DNA of 45,524 nt from the NCBI GenBank assembly GCA_011390615.1, contig JAABSB010000006.1, positions 1 to 45,524 on the forward strand, read 5' to 3'. Below the pieces are notes generated by a model. That model was not told where the DNA came from. It did no database searches and saw only the letters and a list, made by a program, of their open reading frames with translations. This stretch comes from Desulfotignum sp. (GTDB lineage Bacteria > Desulfobacterota > Desulfobacteria > Desulfobacterales > Desulfobacteraceae). Position 1 is the stretch's first letter; every line of letters starts with the position of its first letter. This document shows positions 1-9,744 of the stretch, one piece after another. A program made the position numbers and the translations under genes.

Positions 1-1
1 T

Positions 2-835
2 CATGGCTATATTGAAGCAACGGCGGAAAAACTTACGGGAAATGAGATCTATTTTGACATCCCTACGGTCACCGGGACCGAAAACATGATGATGGCTGCT
101 GTGCTGGCAAAGGGCAAAACCGTTCTCAGAAATGCAGCCCGTGAACCTGAAATTATCTGCCTGGCAGATGCCCTGGGCCGGATGGGGGCTAAAATATCCG
201 GGGCCGGCACACCCATCATTACCATTGAAGGGGTGGACCGCCTTGCACCGGCACAGGTCACCGTGATTCCGGACCGCATTGAAACAGGCACCTTTATGGT
301 GGCGGCCGCTGCCACCCGGGGAAATGTACTGATCAAAGGCTGTAACCCGGACCATATCGGTGGGATAATCAGTAAACTTCGGGCATCAGGTGCCGGCGTG
401 GAAATCAGCGAAGATCAGATTCGGGTCAGGGGGGCGGCGCAGGTCAAAAGTGTGGACATTAAAACCCTTCCCTATCCGGGATTTCCCACTGACATGCAGG
501 CCCAGTTCATGACATTGATGTGTATTGCAGACGGTACAAGTATTATCCATGAATCCATTTTTGAAAACCGGTTTATCCATGCCAATGAATTGATGCGCAT
601 GGGGGCTGATATCACCCTGTCCAGGGCAAACATTGCCATGGTCAGGGGGGTGCCGAAACTCCAGGCAGCACCGGTCATGGCTTCAGATCTGCGTGCCAGT
701 GCATCATTGGTAATCGCAGGGCTGATGGCCAGAGGCACCACCCTGATTTCCCGGGTATACCATATGGACCGGGGATATGAAGCCATTGAAAAAAAATTCT
801 GTGCCCTGGGAGCTGAGATGGTGCGCATCAAATAG
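2..835 (+). CDS. murA: UDP-N-acetylglucosamine 1-carboxyvinyltransferase, 3' part (5' end outside the window)
   Basis: MurA transfers enolpyruvate from PEP to UDP-GlcNAc, the first committed cytoplasmic step of peptidoglycan synthesis. The reading frame is already open at base 2 and gives 277 residues to a TAG stop, about two thirds of the usual 420-residue protein. Family signatures seen are TVTGTEN near the start, the FPTDMQAQ block, and [16 protein letters not shown] followed by RMGADI. The N-terminal active-site cysteine loop lies outside the window. The comEC GTG start follows 29 bases downstream on the same strand, so the two may be co-transcribed. No oddity is seen in the visible part. 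Confidence 0.95.
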   Translation, partial: HGYIEATAEKLTGNEIYFDIPTVTGTENMMMAAVLAKGKTVLRNAAREPEIICLADALGRMGAKISGAGTPIITIEGVDRLAPAQVTVIPDRIETGTFMVAAAATRGNVLIKGCNPDHIGGIISKLRASGAGVEISEDQIRVRGAAQVKSVDIKTLPYPGFPTDMQAQFMTLMCIADGTSIIHESIFENRFIHANELMRMGADITLSRANIAMVRGVPKLQAAPVMASDLRASASLVIAGLMARGTTLISRVYHMDRGYEAIEKKFCALGAEMVRIK

Positions 836-864
836 GCTGAAACCATATATGCGGGCGAGGATAT

Positions 865-3318
865 GTGAAAGATCCGTCACATGCTCTGGTTCCACCCCTT
901 GTCCCTGTAATCCTGGCCATGATTACAGGGATCATGGCGGGAAATGTCGCTTCTCATGCCCATCTGTTACTGGCTGTTCTTTGCTTTGCTGTTCTGGCTG
1001 CCCTGTTTCTGGCAGGCTTTTTTTACAGGGGATGGCTTGTTTTCTGGATCTGTCTTCTGGCGGGCATCTGGTCCGGTTATCAGAGTTTTTACCTCCATTC
1101 TCCACGGCTTTTGCCTGGCCATGTGACCCATTTTTACAATGATCCCGACATCCGTGTTGTGGGCAGAATTGTTTCTTTTTCACGAAAATACCCCCATAAG
1201 ATCCGGGTGGTGCTGGACTGCAGGAAAATTGTTACAACACATTCCGACACAGACTCCCAGGCCGTTTCCGCCACAGGCCGCCTGTATCTTAATGTCTACG
1301 GAAAAACTGACCATTCCCTGAAGTTTCATGATCTTATCCAGTGCCCCGGCCCCATAAGGCCCATCCGGAATTTTGGAAACCCCGGTGCATTTGATTACCA
1401 GACATTTCTCAAACGCCAGGGCATCTTTGGTGCTGTCCACACAGGTGCAGATAAGATTGTCATGGTTTCTGAAGAAAAATCGTTTTTATTGTTCCGGTGG
1501 ATTCAGGCTTTGGAAAACATCAGGGACCGGTTTTACAATTTTGTCATGACCCGTCTTGATCACCGTGATCCAGCCCATGTTATGGCTGCCCTGGTTACCG
1601 GTATAAAACAGCAGATGCCCGCACAGATCAAAGACCTGTTCGCCCGGTCAGGGGCGTCCCATCTGCTTGCCATTTCAGGCCTTCATCTGGGAATTTTGTC
1701 CGTCATCTTTTATTATTTTTTTTATTGGATACTGTCATGTTTTCCACGGCTGCTGATTTCTGCAAAAGCCAGAAAAGCTGCCGGCATATTTACCCTTGTC
1801 CCTTTAGGTTTGTATGCTGTGTTTTGCGGGTTTTCTCCTTCCACACAGCGGGCTTTTATCATGATCAGCTTGTTTATGTTTTCTTTTCTGGGGGAAAAAC
1901 AAAGCCATCCTGTCAATACCCTGGCAGGGGCCGGTATTCTTATTCTGCTTGCTGATCCGGCTGGTTTGTTTTCCATCTCATTTCAATTGTCTTTTACAGC
2001 AGTGCTGTTCATCATTTCCGGCCTGGGGATTGTTGGAAAATACCAAAAACCCCATATCCCGAAGATTTTAAAATATCCCGCATCCATCTGCCTTGTGACA
2101 ATGCTGGCAGGTATTGGCACATTTCCGTTGATCGCCCGGTATTTCAACATGATCTCCATGGTTCAAATTCCGGCAAATCTGATACTGGTACCTTTAATCG
2201 GATTTGTCTGTCTCCCCCTTGGTCTGGTGAGCCTGCTGGTCTGGCCCTTTTTTCCCGGTGTTTCCTGTGTGCTTTTGGCCATGGCGGCAAAACTGGTTTC
2301 CTTGTGCCTCACATTTCTTGCCTGGCTGACTGAACTTCCCTTTGCCTGGTCCCATGTAACGTCTTTATCTGTGTATGATATGGTGGCCATTTATACGGCC
2401 ATGGGAGCAGGTTTTTGTTTGTTGTCTTTTAAAAGGACAAAACCGGTAATATTGGTGTGCACTGCCGCCATTACAATTGCTGGCGTATACGGGATACAGG
2501 CGGTGGCACGCCCAAAACTTCCCGGGCACATGGTCATCACAATACTGGATGTGGGTCAGGGAAATGCGGCCCTGATTCAGACCATTGAAGGGAAAAACAT
2601 GCTGGTGGACGGGGGCGGTTTTCCGGGATCCTCAGGCTTTGATACCGGCAGGCATGTGGTGGCCCCTTTTTTATGGCAGCAGCGCATCATGGCACTGGAT
2701 GCCGTCATACTCACCCACCCTGATTCAGATCACATGAACGGACTGGTATTTATCCTGGAAAATTTCAGGATCGGCACCCTGGTCACAAATGGAGACAAAA
2801 GCACCCATGACGCTTTTACCCGTATCATGACGGCCTGTGCGCGCAGACAGATTCCGGTTTTTGTTCCCAACTGCGAAAAAAAACAAATCCTGTATGACAA
2901 AACAGTGCTAGCATTTTTCCAGTGTGCATCTGTTCGTCCCGGATTGGATCCCAATGATAATTCTCTGGTCTTCAGGCTGAAACTGCAGGATTTTTCCATG
3001 CTTTTTCCAGGAGATATCATGAAAACAAGGGAATACTTACTGGCACAGGTGGTACATAAAAATCTTGTGTCCCGCATTCTGCTGGCCCCCCACCACGGCA
3101 GCAATACCTCTTCCACCAAGTTTTTCCTTGATAAAATTAACCCTGAAAGTGTAATAGTATCCTGCGGGTTTAATAACCGCTACAAATTTCCCCATCCAGA
3201 TGTTCTGGCGCGTTACCGGCAAAGGGGTATTCAGGTTTTCAGAACCGATACCCAGGGTGCGGTTACCATTATATCTTCTGGTAAAGGGTATACAATTGCG
3301 ACCCATAAAGGCGGGTGA
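865..3318 (+). CDS. comEC: ComEC/Rec2 family DNA-uptake channel protein with metallo-beta-lactamase domain
   Basis: ComEC forms the inner-membrane channel through which transforming DNA enters, and its C-terminal metallo-hydrolase-like domain is thought to degrade one strand. The 817-aa protein has an N-terminal hydrophobic DUF4131-like region, the ComEC core with the hallmark HLLAISGLHLGIL (about residues 267-279), several membrane segments, and a C-terminal metallo-beta-lactamase domain from about residue 557. That domain shows DVGQGNA, the metal-binding HPDSDHMNG and LAPHHGSN. The start is a GTG at 865, preceded by GGGCGAGG. Its length matches full-length ComEC. It overlaps the next gene by 4 bases (GTGA). 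Whether this organism is naturally competent cannot be told from the window. Confidence 0.92.
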   Translation: MKDPSHALVPPLVPVILAMITGIMAGNVASHAHLLLAVLCFAVLAALFLAGFFYRGWLVFWICLLAGIWSGYQSFYLHSPRLLPGHVTHFYNDPDIRVVGRIVSFSRKYPHKIRVVLDCRKIVTTHSDTDSQAVSATGRLYLNVYGKTDHSLKFHDLIQCPGPIRPIRNFGNPGAFDYQTFLKRQGIFGAVHTGADKIVMVSEEKSFLLFRWIQALENIRDRFYNFVMTRLDHRDPAHVMAALVTGIKQQMPAQIKDLFARSGASHLLAISGLHLGILSVIFYYFFYWILSCFPRLLISAKARKAAGIFTLVPLGLYAVFCGFSPSTQRAFIMISLFMFSFLGEKQSHPVNTLAGAGILILLADPAGLFSISFQLSFTAVLFIISGLGIVGKYQKPHIPKILKYPASICLVTMLAGIGTFPLIARYFNMISMVQIPANLILVPLIGFVCLPLGLVSLLVWPFFPGVSCVLLAMAAKLVSLCLTFLAWLTELPFAWSHVTSLSVYDMVAIYTAMGAGFCLLSFKRTKPVILVCTAAITIAGVYGIQAVARPKLPGHMVITILDVGQGNAALIQTIEGKNMLVDGGGFPGSSGFDTGRHVVAPFLWQQRIMALDAVILTHPDSDHMNGLVFILENFRIGTLVTNGDKSTHDAFTRIMTACARRQIPVFVPNCEKKQILYDKTVLAFFQCASVRPGLDPNDNSLVFRLKLQDFSMLFPGDIMKTREYLLAQVVHKNLVSRILLAPHHGSNTSSTKFFLDKINPESVIVSCGFNNRYKFPHPDVLARYRQRGIQVFRTDTQGAVTIISSGKGYTIATHKGG

Positions 3319-4145
3319 TCGTGTTTTATATTTATTTTTCCTATGTTCTGCTGTTGTCCGGACTGATTCTACTGGACTGTATGAGAAAAAAAAATCCCAG
3401 GTGGTGGGCAGCCATGGTATTGCTGGCACCAATCACCACCCCGTATGTGATCTTTAAATCCAGAAAGACCGCGGGCATGATTTTGTTCATGGTGTTTTTG
3501 ACCAGTTTTTCTGTGGTTGTGGGGGCTGAACTGTATATCTTGGCCCATGAAAAAGAAAAGAACAAATACGCCCACCTGCCTCCCATAACCACCCAGGTAA
3601 TCCTGCTGTGCAACAATCTCAAACAGAGCACAACCGATCTGGATGACGGTTTGGTACAGCTGGAAAATATGTCCAAAGTGGAATCCAGTCTTGAAAAACT
3701 GCAACAGACCATCGCGTTTATAAAATCTTTGCGCCTTACCCTGGCCCGAAACCAGGATGCCATTGACCGGCTGGTCAAACTTACCACAGATTACAAAGAT
3801 TATTTCATGAAAAAAGAACTGCACTGGATTTATCAGGTCCGCCAGTATTATACCAACCGCCACGTCATCCGTCACTTTCAAAGCCTTGAAACCTACCTGA
3901 ATGATTTTAACGCGCTGCTCACCTATGCCTATACCAATTTTTCACAGATTGCCGACCACAAAGATCCCGAAAGTCTGAGAAATTATGATGAATACTATTT
4001 TCGGTACCGCCGGGCAGTGGACCGTCACAATGCCTTTAATGTGCAGCGGATCGCGTTTCAGAACAATTATGTGAAAAAATACCCTGCCATCAAAGCGTAC
4101 CTGCCGGGTGAACGTCAGACAGAAACCTTCCGGTTATGGGAATAG
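3315..4145 (+). CDS. Membrane-anchored helical protein of unknown function
   Basis: I do not recognise this 276-aa protein. It starts with GTG overlapping the comEC stop (GTGA), which suggests translational coupling. The first ~75 residues contain three hydrophobic stretches (about 2-20, 31-47 and 53-75). The rest is a charged, mostly helical domain. It includes a leucine- and glutamine-rich stretch (about 90-150) with coiled-coil character and a tyrosine/arginine-rich end. The likely topology is a membrane anchor with one soluble helical domain. Its 3' end overlaps the convergent activase gene by 31 bases. Coding potential is supported by the overlap start, the membrane pattern and normal composition. 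No function is assigned. Confidence 0.75.
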   Translation: MIVFYIYFSYVLLLSGLILLDCMRKKNPRWWAAMVLLAPITTPYVIFKSRKTAGMILFMVFLTSFSVVVGAELYILAHEKEKNKYAHLPPITTQVILLCNNLKQSTTDLDDGLVQLENMSKVESSLEKLQQTIAFIKSLRLTLARNQDAIDRLVKLTTDYKDYFMKKELHWIYQVRQYYTNRHVIRHFQSLETYLNDFNALLTYAYTNFSQIADHKDPESLRNYDEYYFRYRRAVDRHNAFNVQRIAFQNNYVKKYPAIKAYLPGERQTETFRLWE

Positions 4146-7100
4146 CCTTTCTGTCTGAAATATTTGATAAATGGTACCACCAGCTTGTTTTTATTGCCGC
4201 CGGAAAGATCATAGGTGATACTGACAATGGGCACGCCGGTTTTTGCTTCTAGTTTGGCAGCCATGGCCTCTGTTACCAGTCCGGGACAGCAGAAGCCCGG
4301 GTTGGTCTGCACCAGAAGTGCCAGATCAGGATGTTCCCGGATGATATGGTGAATTTTTAACACATTGTCCATGGACTCGCCGGTATGTTCCGGCTGGATG
4401 CCGTATTGTTCCAGGATGTTTTCATAGGAGTTGGTGACAAGAAAATCTGATTCCTGCAGCACCGGTGCAAAATACTGGAAATATTTTTTTTCCATGGCCT
4501 GCATGGCGACCATCAGGGCTTTGTTTGAAATGAGGCTCAGGTATTTGCCCTCCTTGAACCATTTTTTAAAATAGGAGTTGGCAATAATTTTGATATATTT
4601 ATAGTAAGGGGTTATGATCACCTCTCCGCCGTTGGCTTCAATGTAATGCACCAGATCCTGGTTCATGATGTCATTGTCCCTGACATACAGATCCCCGAAA
4701 ATGGCCACCTTGGGCCGGGTACCGGAACCATCTGTTTTTATCCGGCTGAACAGAGGAATGGCCGCTGCAAGGGCATCCTGTTTGGAGCCATTGCCGGAAA
4801 ATGCCCTGCCGATGATCTCCAGTGCAGCGGCCAGTACCCTGTCTGTCTCACCTTTGTTTATTTCATAGGGGCGTATCTTGCATCCAATGCTTCTGAGAAG
4901 TCCGCCGAACATATAGGCAAAATAGGCATTGGTGGATGCCCTGAACGATATGTCAAACAATGACAACTCCCCGTGATAAATGCCTGATTTTTCGAATCCG
5001 TTTGCCTCCTGCTTGAATATATGCTGGATATGATAGGGATACATCCTGATGTTACAGGCGATATCAGAACGGTTGAGCCAGAGCAGGGTATTTTCCGGGT
5101 CCAGGCCATGTTTTTTCACCGTATGGATAAACCCTGCAGCCACGGCATTGAGGGGGAGGCACTGGCCGGTATTGGTCAGCAGACTTTTTTTCAGGGTTTC
5201 ACTGGTTTCTTCCATTAAAAAGGCCTGAAGTCCCTCGCTCTGAAAGGTGGATACGATCAGATGCCCGGTAAGGGCATCCCAGTTCGGAAAAATGATATTT
5301 TTTCCATCCAGGGAATCCACAAATCCAGGGGAAAAATCCAGGGGCCGGTGCCCGGATTTATCCCTGGCCTGATGGTGGTTGGTAAACGCCCCCACTGCCG
5401 CTTCAATCCGGGTTTCATACCCGGTACTGGAGTCATGTTCATCCAGTTCGAGTACCAGATAGGGTTTGTTGAAACCTGCCATGATCTGTTTGAAATATTC
5501 CACACCAAAAGCATCAGGAGAGCATTTGAAAGAGGTGATGTATACCGGATACAGATCATCTGTAAGGGCCGCTGCATAAGCGGCCTTCAGTATATGGGCG
5601 GCGTATTTCCAGTGGATCTCTTTCAACAAAGGACGAATGGGGGTAAAATCTATGTCTGATGTGTCCACCATATCCTGGAAATAGGTTTCAACCCCCATGT
5701 TTTCAAAGATCCGGGGAATACGGTGGTTCATGGTTTCAGACAGCACTGTATAGGGACGTCCCAGCAGCAGGGCCTTGATACCCGGCCGTGACTGCCCCCG
5801 GGATTTATACAGGGCTGACAGTTTTGTCTGGTTTTCTTTGCGAAATTCCACAGCCTTGTCCCAGGCTGTGTGGATATCAAAAAAAGAGAACAAAAAATCC
5901 GGAGAAATCTGTTTCAAAGACTGGTACAGCGCCATTTTGGTATGAAAACTGGTATACAGGTATTTAATGGTGGGCATGACCAGCCGCCGGCCATCACAAT
6001 GGTCCAGGCAGGCAATGATTGCAGGACTGAACTGGGTGTAATAACAATGCTGGCGCCTGACCCGTTTTTCATCGGTTTTTTCTTCAAAATAAAAGGGTAA
6101 AAACACATAATCCGCTTTTTCTAAAAGATGCGCCACATGGCCGTGCAGGGCAGTCACCGGTGCACAGAATTCCGCCCTGGCAATGGTTTTTCCCAAAGCC
6201 ACCGGCTGTTTCAGGTTCCGGCTGGCAATGGTTTTGATGCCCAGGTGTGAAAAAAAGTATTCCCAGAATTCCAGATCTTCGAACAGATGCAAGGCTGCGG
6301 GTATGCCGATGGTGAACCCATGCTTTTCAGCACGGGGGGCAATGGGCAGCAACTGCTGTTTGCGCATTTTTTTCAGATCATATGCATTTTTTTTGGGTAC
6401 CATTTTTTGGGTATCATAATCCCGGCCGCACAAAAACCCATAGGCATGGGGCCGGCCGTCCACATTTGCAATGGTGAGCTTGCAGTGGTTAGTGCATAGC
6501 TGGCACACTTCCTGGTGCACCGGAATATTTTTTTTCCACAGGCCAAATCCCCTGAACTGTGTTCGGCTGATGCATTTTTCACGGGCCAGCAGCGCCACGC
6601 CTAAAGCACCGGTCAGATGGCACAAACGGGATACATGGATCGGTTTTTGCAGCTTTTGTTCAAACGCCGCCACCAATGCCTTGTTTCTGGCCGTAGCCCC
6701 TTGGAAGAGAATACAGTCTCCGATCCTGCCCACATTTGCCACCTTGGTCAGATAGTTGTCTCTGACCGAATGGAGAACCGATGCCAGAATTTCATTTTTC
6801 TCATACCCTTCAGCAAAAAAATAGTTGATGTCCCGTTCCATGAAAACCGTACACCGGTCGCTGGACACCGGGGCCTTGACCCCTTCTGCACGTTCTGAAT
6901 ATTCAGAAAGCGGGCAGGACAGTTTTTCAGCCTGTTCTTCAATGAAACTGCCGGTACCGGCTGCACACACGGTATTCATAACTGAAGCGGTCACCCTGCC
7001 GTCCTTTACCAGGGTGAATTTGGCATCCTGTCCCCCGATTTCAATGATGGTATCCACATCTTTGTTTAAATTCACAGCGGCTGTGGCATGGGCCGTTATT

Positions 7101-8320
7101 TCATCAGGTTCGATATCCGCCCCGATAACCCTGCCGCTGATGCGCCGGCCGGAACCTGTGGTGCCGCATCCTTTGACACAAACCGCAAGACCTGCTTCCG
7201 CCATAAAGGTGTCCATGGCTTTGCATATTTTCTGGACCGCCTGGACCGGCCGTGATGCGGTTTTGGTATAGCACCCCACAATGGGGTCTCCGTTCTGATT
7301 TATCAATATGCTCTTGGTGGATGTGGACCCCACATCCAGCCCCAGATAGGTGCAGGAGAGATCCGCATGTGTCGGATCGGTGTAGATATCGGTTTCCACC
7401 CCGTCATGCACAACCTGTTTAAAGCTGTGAAAATCAGGATAATCCGACAGTGAAAGAGACAGTGCCGGGTACAGGTAGCTGTCTTTTTTCGGCAGGGTTT
7501 TGAAAAATGCATCAGCAGAACCAAAGCTTGCAGGGGCCGGTGTTTTTTCCTGCATTTGGTCCCACAGGCACAGGGCTGCACCGGCTGCACCATAAACATC
7601 GGCATGGACGTCAATGACCATGGAAATTTTGAGAAGGGATTCCAGATACCGGGTTACGGCCGCGTTTTTGGCAACCCCGCCGCAAAAAAGGATGGTACCC
7701 TGGATGTCATTGCCTGTAAAAAGGGTGTTGACAATATTTCTGGCCAGCCCGTAACATAACCCGTCACAGATCTGTTCAATGTTATACCCCTCCTGCTGGG
7801 CATGTATCAGATCGGTCTTGGCAAAAACCGCACACCTGGTGGCGATGTCAGGTCTTTTTTGCCGGTTTTTCAAGGCTTTTTCACTGATCTCACAAGACCC
7901 CTTCAAATTAAGCCGTCTGGCCTGTTGGTCCAGAAAACTGCCGGTGCCGGCGGCACAGGAGGTGTTGTGCCTGGTCCCGGTGTAATTGTTTTGTCCGTCA
8001 AACAGGCTCAGGGAAAATTTTTCTCCGCCCACATGCAGCAGGCCATCACAGCCATTTTTGTGAAATGCCCTGGCAGCCCTGATAACAGCAACCTGTTCAT
8101 CAAACCTTTCATGGGAAAAGACAAAAGAGGGAGTGGCATCGGTTACAGCCACGTACTGTACTTTTTTGACTGCATCATGGGACAACAGTGCGGACAGACA
8201 GGAGGTAACATCCCCCTGGTGAACAGCAGTGGCCTTGTGCATCAGATTTTTGTTGCAGTCAATGACAGCAATGCTCACAGACACGGATCCCACATCAATT
8301 CCTGCAATTGTATATGCCAT
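4115..8320 (-). CDS. Giant acyl-CoA dehydratase activase fusion (two BadF/BcrA-type ATPase domains, DUF2229 and HgdB/C-like region)
   Basis: The 1401-aa protein joins two ASKHA-fold ATPase domains of the 2-hydroxyacyl-CoA dehydratase activator family to a DUF2229/dehydratase-like C-terminal half. The first ATPase begins at the N-terminus (GIDVGSVSVS) and carries CAAGTGSFLDQQ and CAVFAKTD. The second begins near residue 325 (LGLDVGSTSTKS) and carries GCGTTGSGRR, IEIGGQDAKF, CAAGTGSFIEEQ and CTVFMERD. The cysteine before AGTGSF is the position that binds the bridging [4Fe-4S] cluster in HgdC-type activators. The distal part contains CQLCTNHCKL and several conserved cysteines. Known activators use ATP to drive single-electron reduction of dehydratases or benzoyl-CoA reductases. 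The substrate of these fused proteins is not established. The start lies one base after the stop of the upstream small gene, so the two form an operon. Confidence 0.85.
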   Translation of the reverse strand: MAYTIAGIDVGSVSVSIAVIDCNKNLMHKATAVHQGDVTSCLSALLSHDAVKKVQYVAVTDATPSFVFSHERFDEQVAVIRAARAFHKNGCDGLLHVGGEKFSLSLFDGQNNYTGTRHNTSCAAGTGSFLDQQARRLNLKGSCEISEKALKNRQKRPDIATRCAVFAKTDLIHAQQEGYNIEQICDGLCYGLARNIVNTLFTGNDIQGTILFCGGVAKNAAVTRYLESLLKISMVIDVHADVYGAAGAALCLWDQMQEKTPAPASFGSADAFFKTLPKKDSYLYPALSLSLSDYPDFHSFKQVVHDGVETDIYTDPTHADLSCTYLGLDVGSTSTKSILINQNGDPIVGCYTKTASRPVQAVQKICKAMDTFMAEAGLAVCVKGCGTTGSGRRISGRVIGADIEPDEITAHATAAVNLNKDVDTIIEIGGQDAKFTLVKDGRVTASVMNTVCAAGTGSFIEEQAEKLSCPLSEYSERAEGVKAPVSSDRCTVFMERDINYFFAEGYEKNEILASVLHSVRDNYLTKVANVGRIGDCILFQGATARNKALVAAFEQKLQKPIHVSRLCHLTGALGVALLAREKCISRTQFRGFGLWKKNIPVHQEVCQLCTNHCKLTIANVDGRPHAYGFLCGRDYDTQKMVPKKNAYDLKKMRKQQLLPIAPRAEKHGFTIGIPAALHLFEDLEFWEYFFSHLGIKTIASRNLKQPVALGKTIARAEFCAPVTALHGHVAHLLEKADYVFLPFYFEEKTDEKRVRRQHCYYTQFSPAIIACLDHCDGRRLVMPTIKYLYTSFHTKMALYQSLKQISPDFLFSFFDIHTAWDKAVEFRKENQTKLSALYKSRGQSRPGIKALLLGRPYTVLSETMNHRIPRIFENMGVETYFQDMVDTSDIDFTPIRPLLKEIHWKYAAHILKAAYAAALTDDLYPVYITSFKCSPDAFGVEYFKQIMAGFNKPYLVLELDEHDSSTGYETRIEAAVGAFTNHHQARDKSGHRPLDFSPGFVDSLDGKNIIFPNWDALTGHLIVSTFQSEGLQAFLMEETSETLKKSLLTNTGQCLPLNAVAAGFIHTVKKHGLDPENTLLWLNRSDIACNIRMYPYHIQHIFKQEANGFEKSGIYHGELSLFDISFRASTNAYFAYMFGGLLRSIGCKIRPYEINKGETDRVLAAALEIIGRAFSGNGSKQDALAAAIPLFSRIKTDGSGTRPKVAIFGDLYVRDNDIMNQDLVHYIEANGGEVIITPYYKYIKIIANSYFKKWFKEGKYLSLISNKALMVAMQAMEKKYFQYFAPVLQESDFLVTNSYENILEQYGIQPEHTGESMDNVLKIHHIIREHPDLALLVQTNPGFCCPGLVTEAMAAKLEAKTGVPIVSITYDLSGGNKNKLVVPFIKYFRQKGYSHNRKVSV

Positions 8321-8321
8321 T

Positions 8322-8795
8322 TTACAAAGCTTCCTTTACCTGGTTCCAGAATTCCTTAACCCCGTTCATCCAGCCGTCCAAAAACATTTTTTTGTGCTCT
8401 TTTTGTCCGTCGATGGTAAATTTGTCCACCCCGTAACTGCCCAGAATATTATTAAAATATGCGGACAGTCTTGTGTCCTGCACCAGGTCATACGTATCCT
8501 GCACATGCAGTACGTATAGCAGGTCTTCAAAATGGGCGGACTTTCCCCATCTTATGCCTTCGTTTCGTCCGAGCCTGTAAAACTGTTTGACCCAGGCCTG
8601 TTTTTCCTGTTGCAGCCGTTTTACAACCTCGGGCATATCAAATTCCTGGGAAAAGCGCTTCTGGAATTCTTCTTTTTTCTGGATGGCTTCTGTTACCGCA
8701 TCCTGAAACATTTTTGAAAAATTAAAAGAATCCCGCCATTGTGTGAGACGTTCGTGGAGCATGTCAGGTATGCTCAGGGTGATTTTCTGGGCCAT
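8322..8795 (-). CDS. Small protein with ribbon-helix-helix-like N-terminus, coupled to the activase gene
   Basis: The 157-aa protein begins with a short strand-like segment (KITLSIPD, residues 4-11) followed by two predicted helices (MLHERLTQW and SKMFQDAVTEAIQKKEEF). This is the pattern of CopG/MetJ-type ribbon-helix-helix DNA-binding proteins. Residues 60-157 form a helical domain I do not recognise, containing LGRNEGIRWGKSAHFEDLL. Its TAA stop is separated from the activase ATG by a single base, so translation of the two is almost certainly coupled. A role as a local regulator is an inference from the N-terminal pattern and position. It is divergent from mlaE, with about 154 bases between the starts. 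Confidence 0.75.
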   Translation of the reverse strand: MAQKITLSIPDMLHERLTQWRDSFNFSKMFQDAVTEAIQKKEEFQKRFSQEFDMPEVVKRLQQEKQAWVKQFYRLGRNEGIRWGKSAHFEDLLYVLHVQDTYDLVQDTRLSAYFNNILGSYGVDKFTIDGQKEHKKMFLDGWMNGVKEFWNQVKEAL

Positions 8796-8949
8796 GGATT
8801 TTCCTTTACACCATACATCTAAGTTATGTATTATCCCTGAATTTTCACATAAACCGGCCTTTATACGTAACGGTTTTTACTGTACGTGTCAATCTGTTTG
8901 TCAACATATCTTGTGTTTCTTTTGTGAATCCGATATAAAACAACCCATT

Positions 8950-9741
8950 ATGATAACCGGTTATATTGAGGCCATAGGCAGTATTTTTACCAGGTTTGCT
9001 GGATCAGTGGGCAGATTTTTTCTGTTTTTTGTGTCAGGTGTAAACCAGATATTTTCCACGCCTGTTCAAACAGGTAAAATACTGGACCATATCTGGTTTA
9101 TCGGCGCCAAATCCGTTTTCGTCATTTTGCTCACCGGGCTGTTCACCGGTATGGTTTTAGGGCTTCAGGGATACTACACCCTGGTTACATTCGGATCTGA
9201 AGCAGCCCTGGGAACGGCGGTTTCTCTGACCCTGATCCGGGAACTGGGCCCTGTACTGGGCGCCATCATGGTCACTGCCAGGGCAGGTTCCGCCATGGCT
9301 GCTGAAATAGGGGTCATGCGCATGTCGGAGCAGATCGATGCCCTGTTCACCATGCAGATAGATCCTGTGCGCTTTGTGTTTACCCCCAGACTCCTGGCAG
9401 CAGTCTTAAGCTTTCCTTTGCTTACCGCACTCTTTGACATGGTGGGGATTTTCGGGGGATATCTGTCCGGATCTCTTTTTCTGGGGATAAATGAAGCCGT
9501 TTACATGGACAGGGTGATAAACAGTGTGAAACTTATTGATATCTGGGGGGGATTTTTCAAATCTCTGGTGTTTGCCGTTGTGGTGACCACCATATGCTGC
9601 TACCGGGGGTATTATTCCCATGTGAACCGCCAGGGCGCCTACGGGGCCAAAGCTGTGTCCCTGGCAACCACCAGTGCTGTGGTACAATCTTGTGTCTGTG
9701 TACTGATCTGTGACTATGTCATTACCTCTTTTCTGGTGTAA
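8950..9741 (+). CDS. mlaE: MlaE-family ABC transporter permease (phospholipid transport)
   Basis: MlaE is the inner-membrane permease of the Mla system, which moves phospholipids between inner and outer membrane. The 263-aa product from ATG 8950 (MITGYIEAIG) has the usual family length. It contains the family core: VTFGSEAALGTAV, LIRELGPVLGAIMVTARAGSAMAAEIG, and the RMSEQIDAL block, plus five or more membrane segments. The frame is open further upstream, but that part is not MlaE-like, so 8950 is preferred. No clear Shine-Dalgarno sequence precedes it. mlaF follows after 3 bases and mlaD and mlaA lie further down. No STAS-domain mlaB gene is present in the cluster. Confidence 0.93.
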   Translation: MITGYIEAIGSIFTRFAGSVGRFFLFFVSGVNQIFSTPVQTGKILDHIWFIGAKSVFVILLTGLFTGMVLGLQGYYTLVTFGSEAALGTAVSLTLIRELGPVLGAIMVTARAGSAMAAEIGVMRMSEQIDALFTMQIDPVRFVFTPRLLAAVLSFPLLTALFDMVGIFGGYLSGSLFLGINEAVYMDRVINSVKLIDIWGGFFKSLVFAVVVTTICCYRGYYSHVNRQGAYGAKAVSLATTSAVVQSCVCVLICDYVITSFLV

Positions 9742-9744
9742 CCC

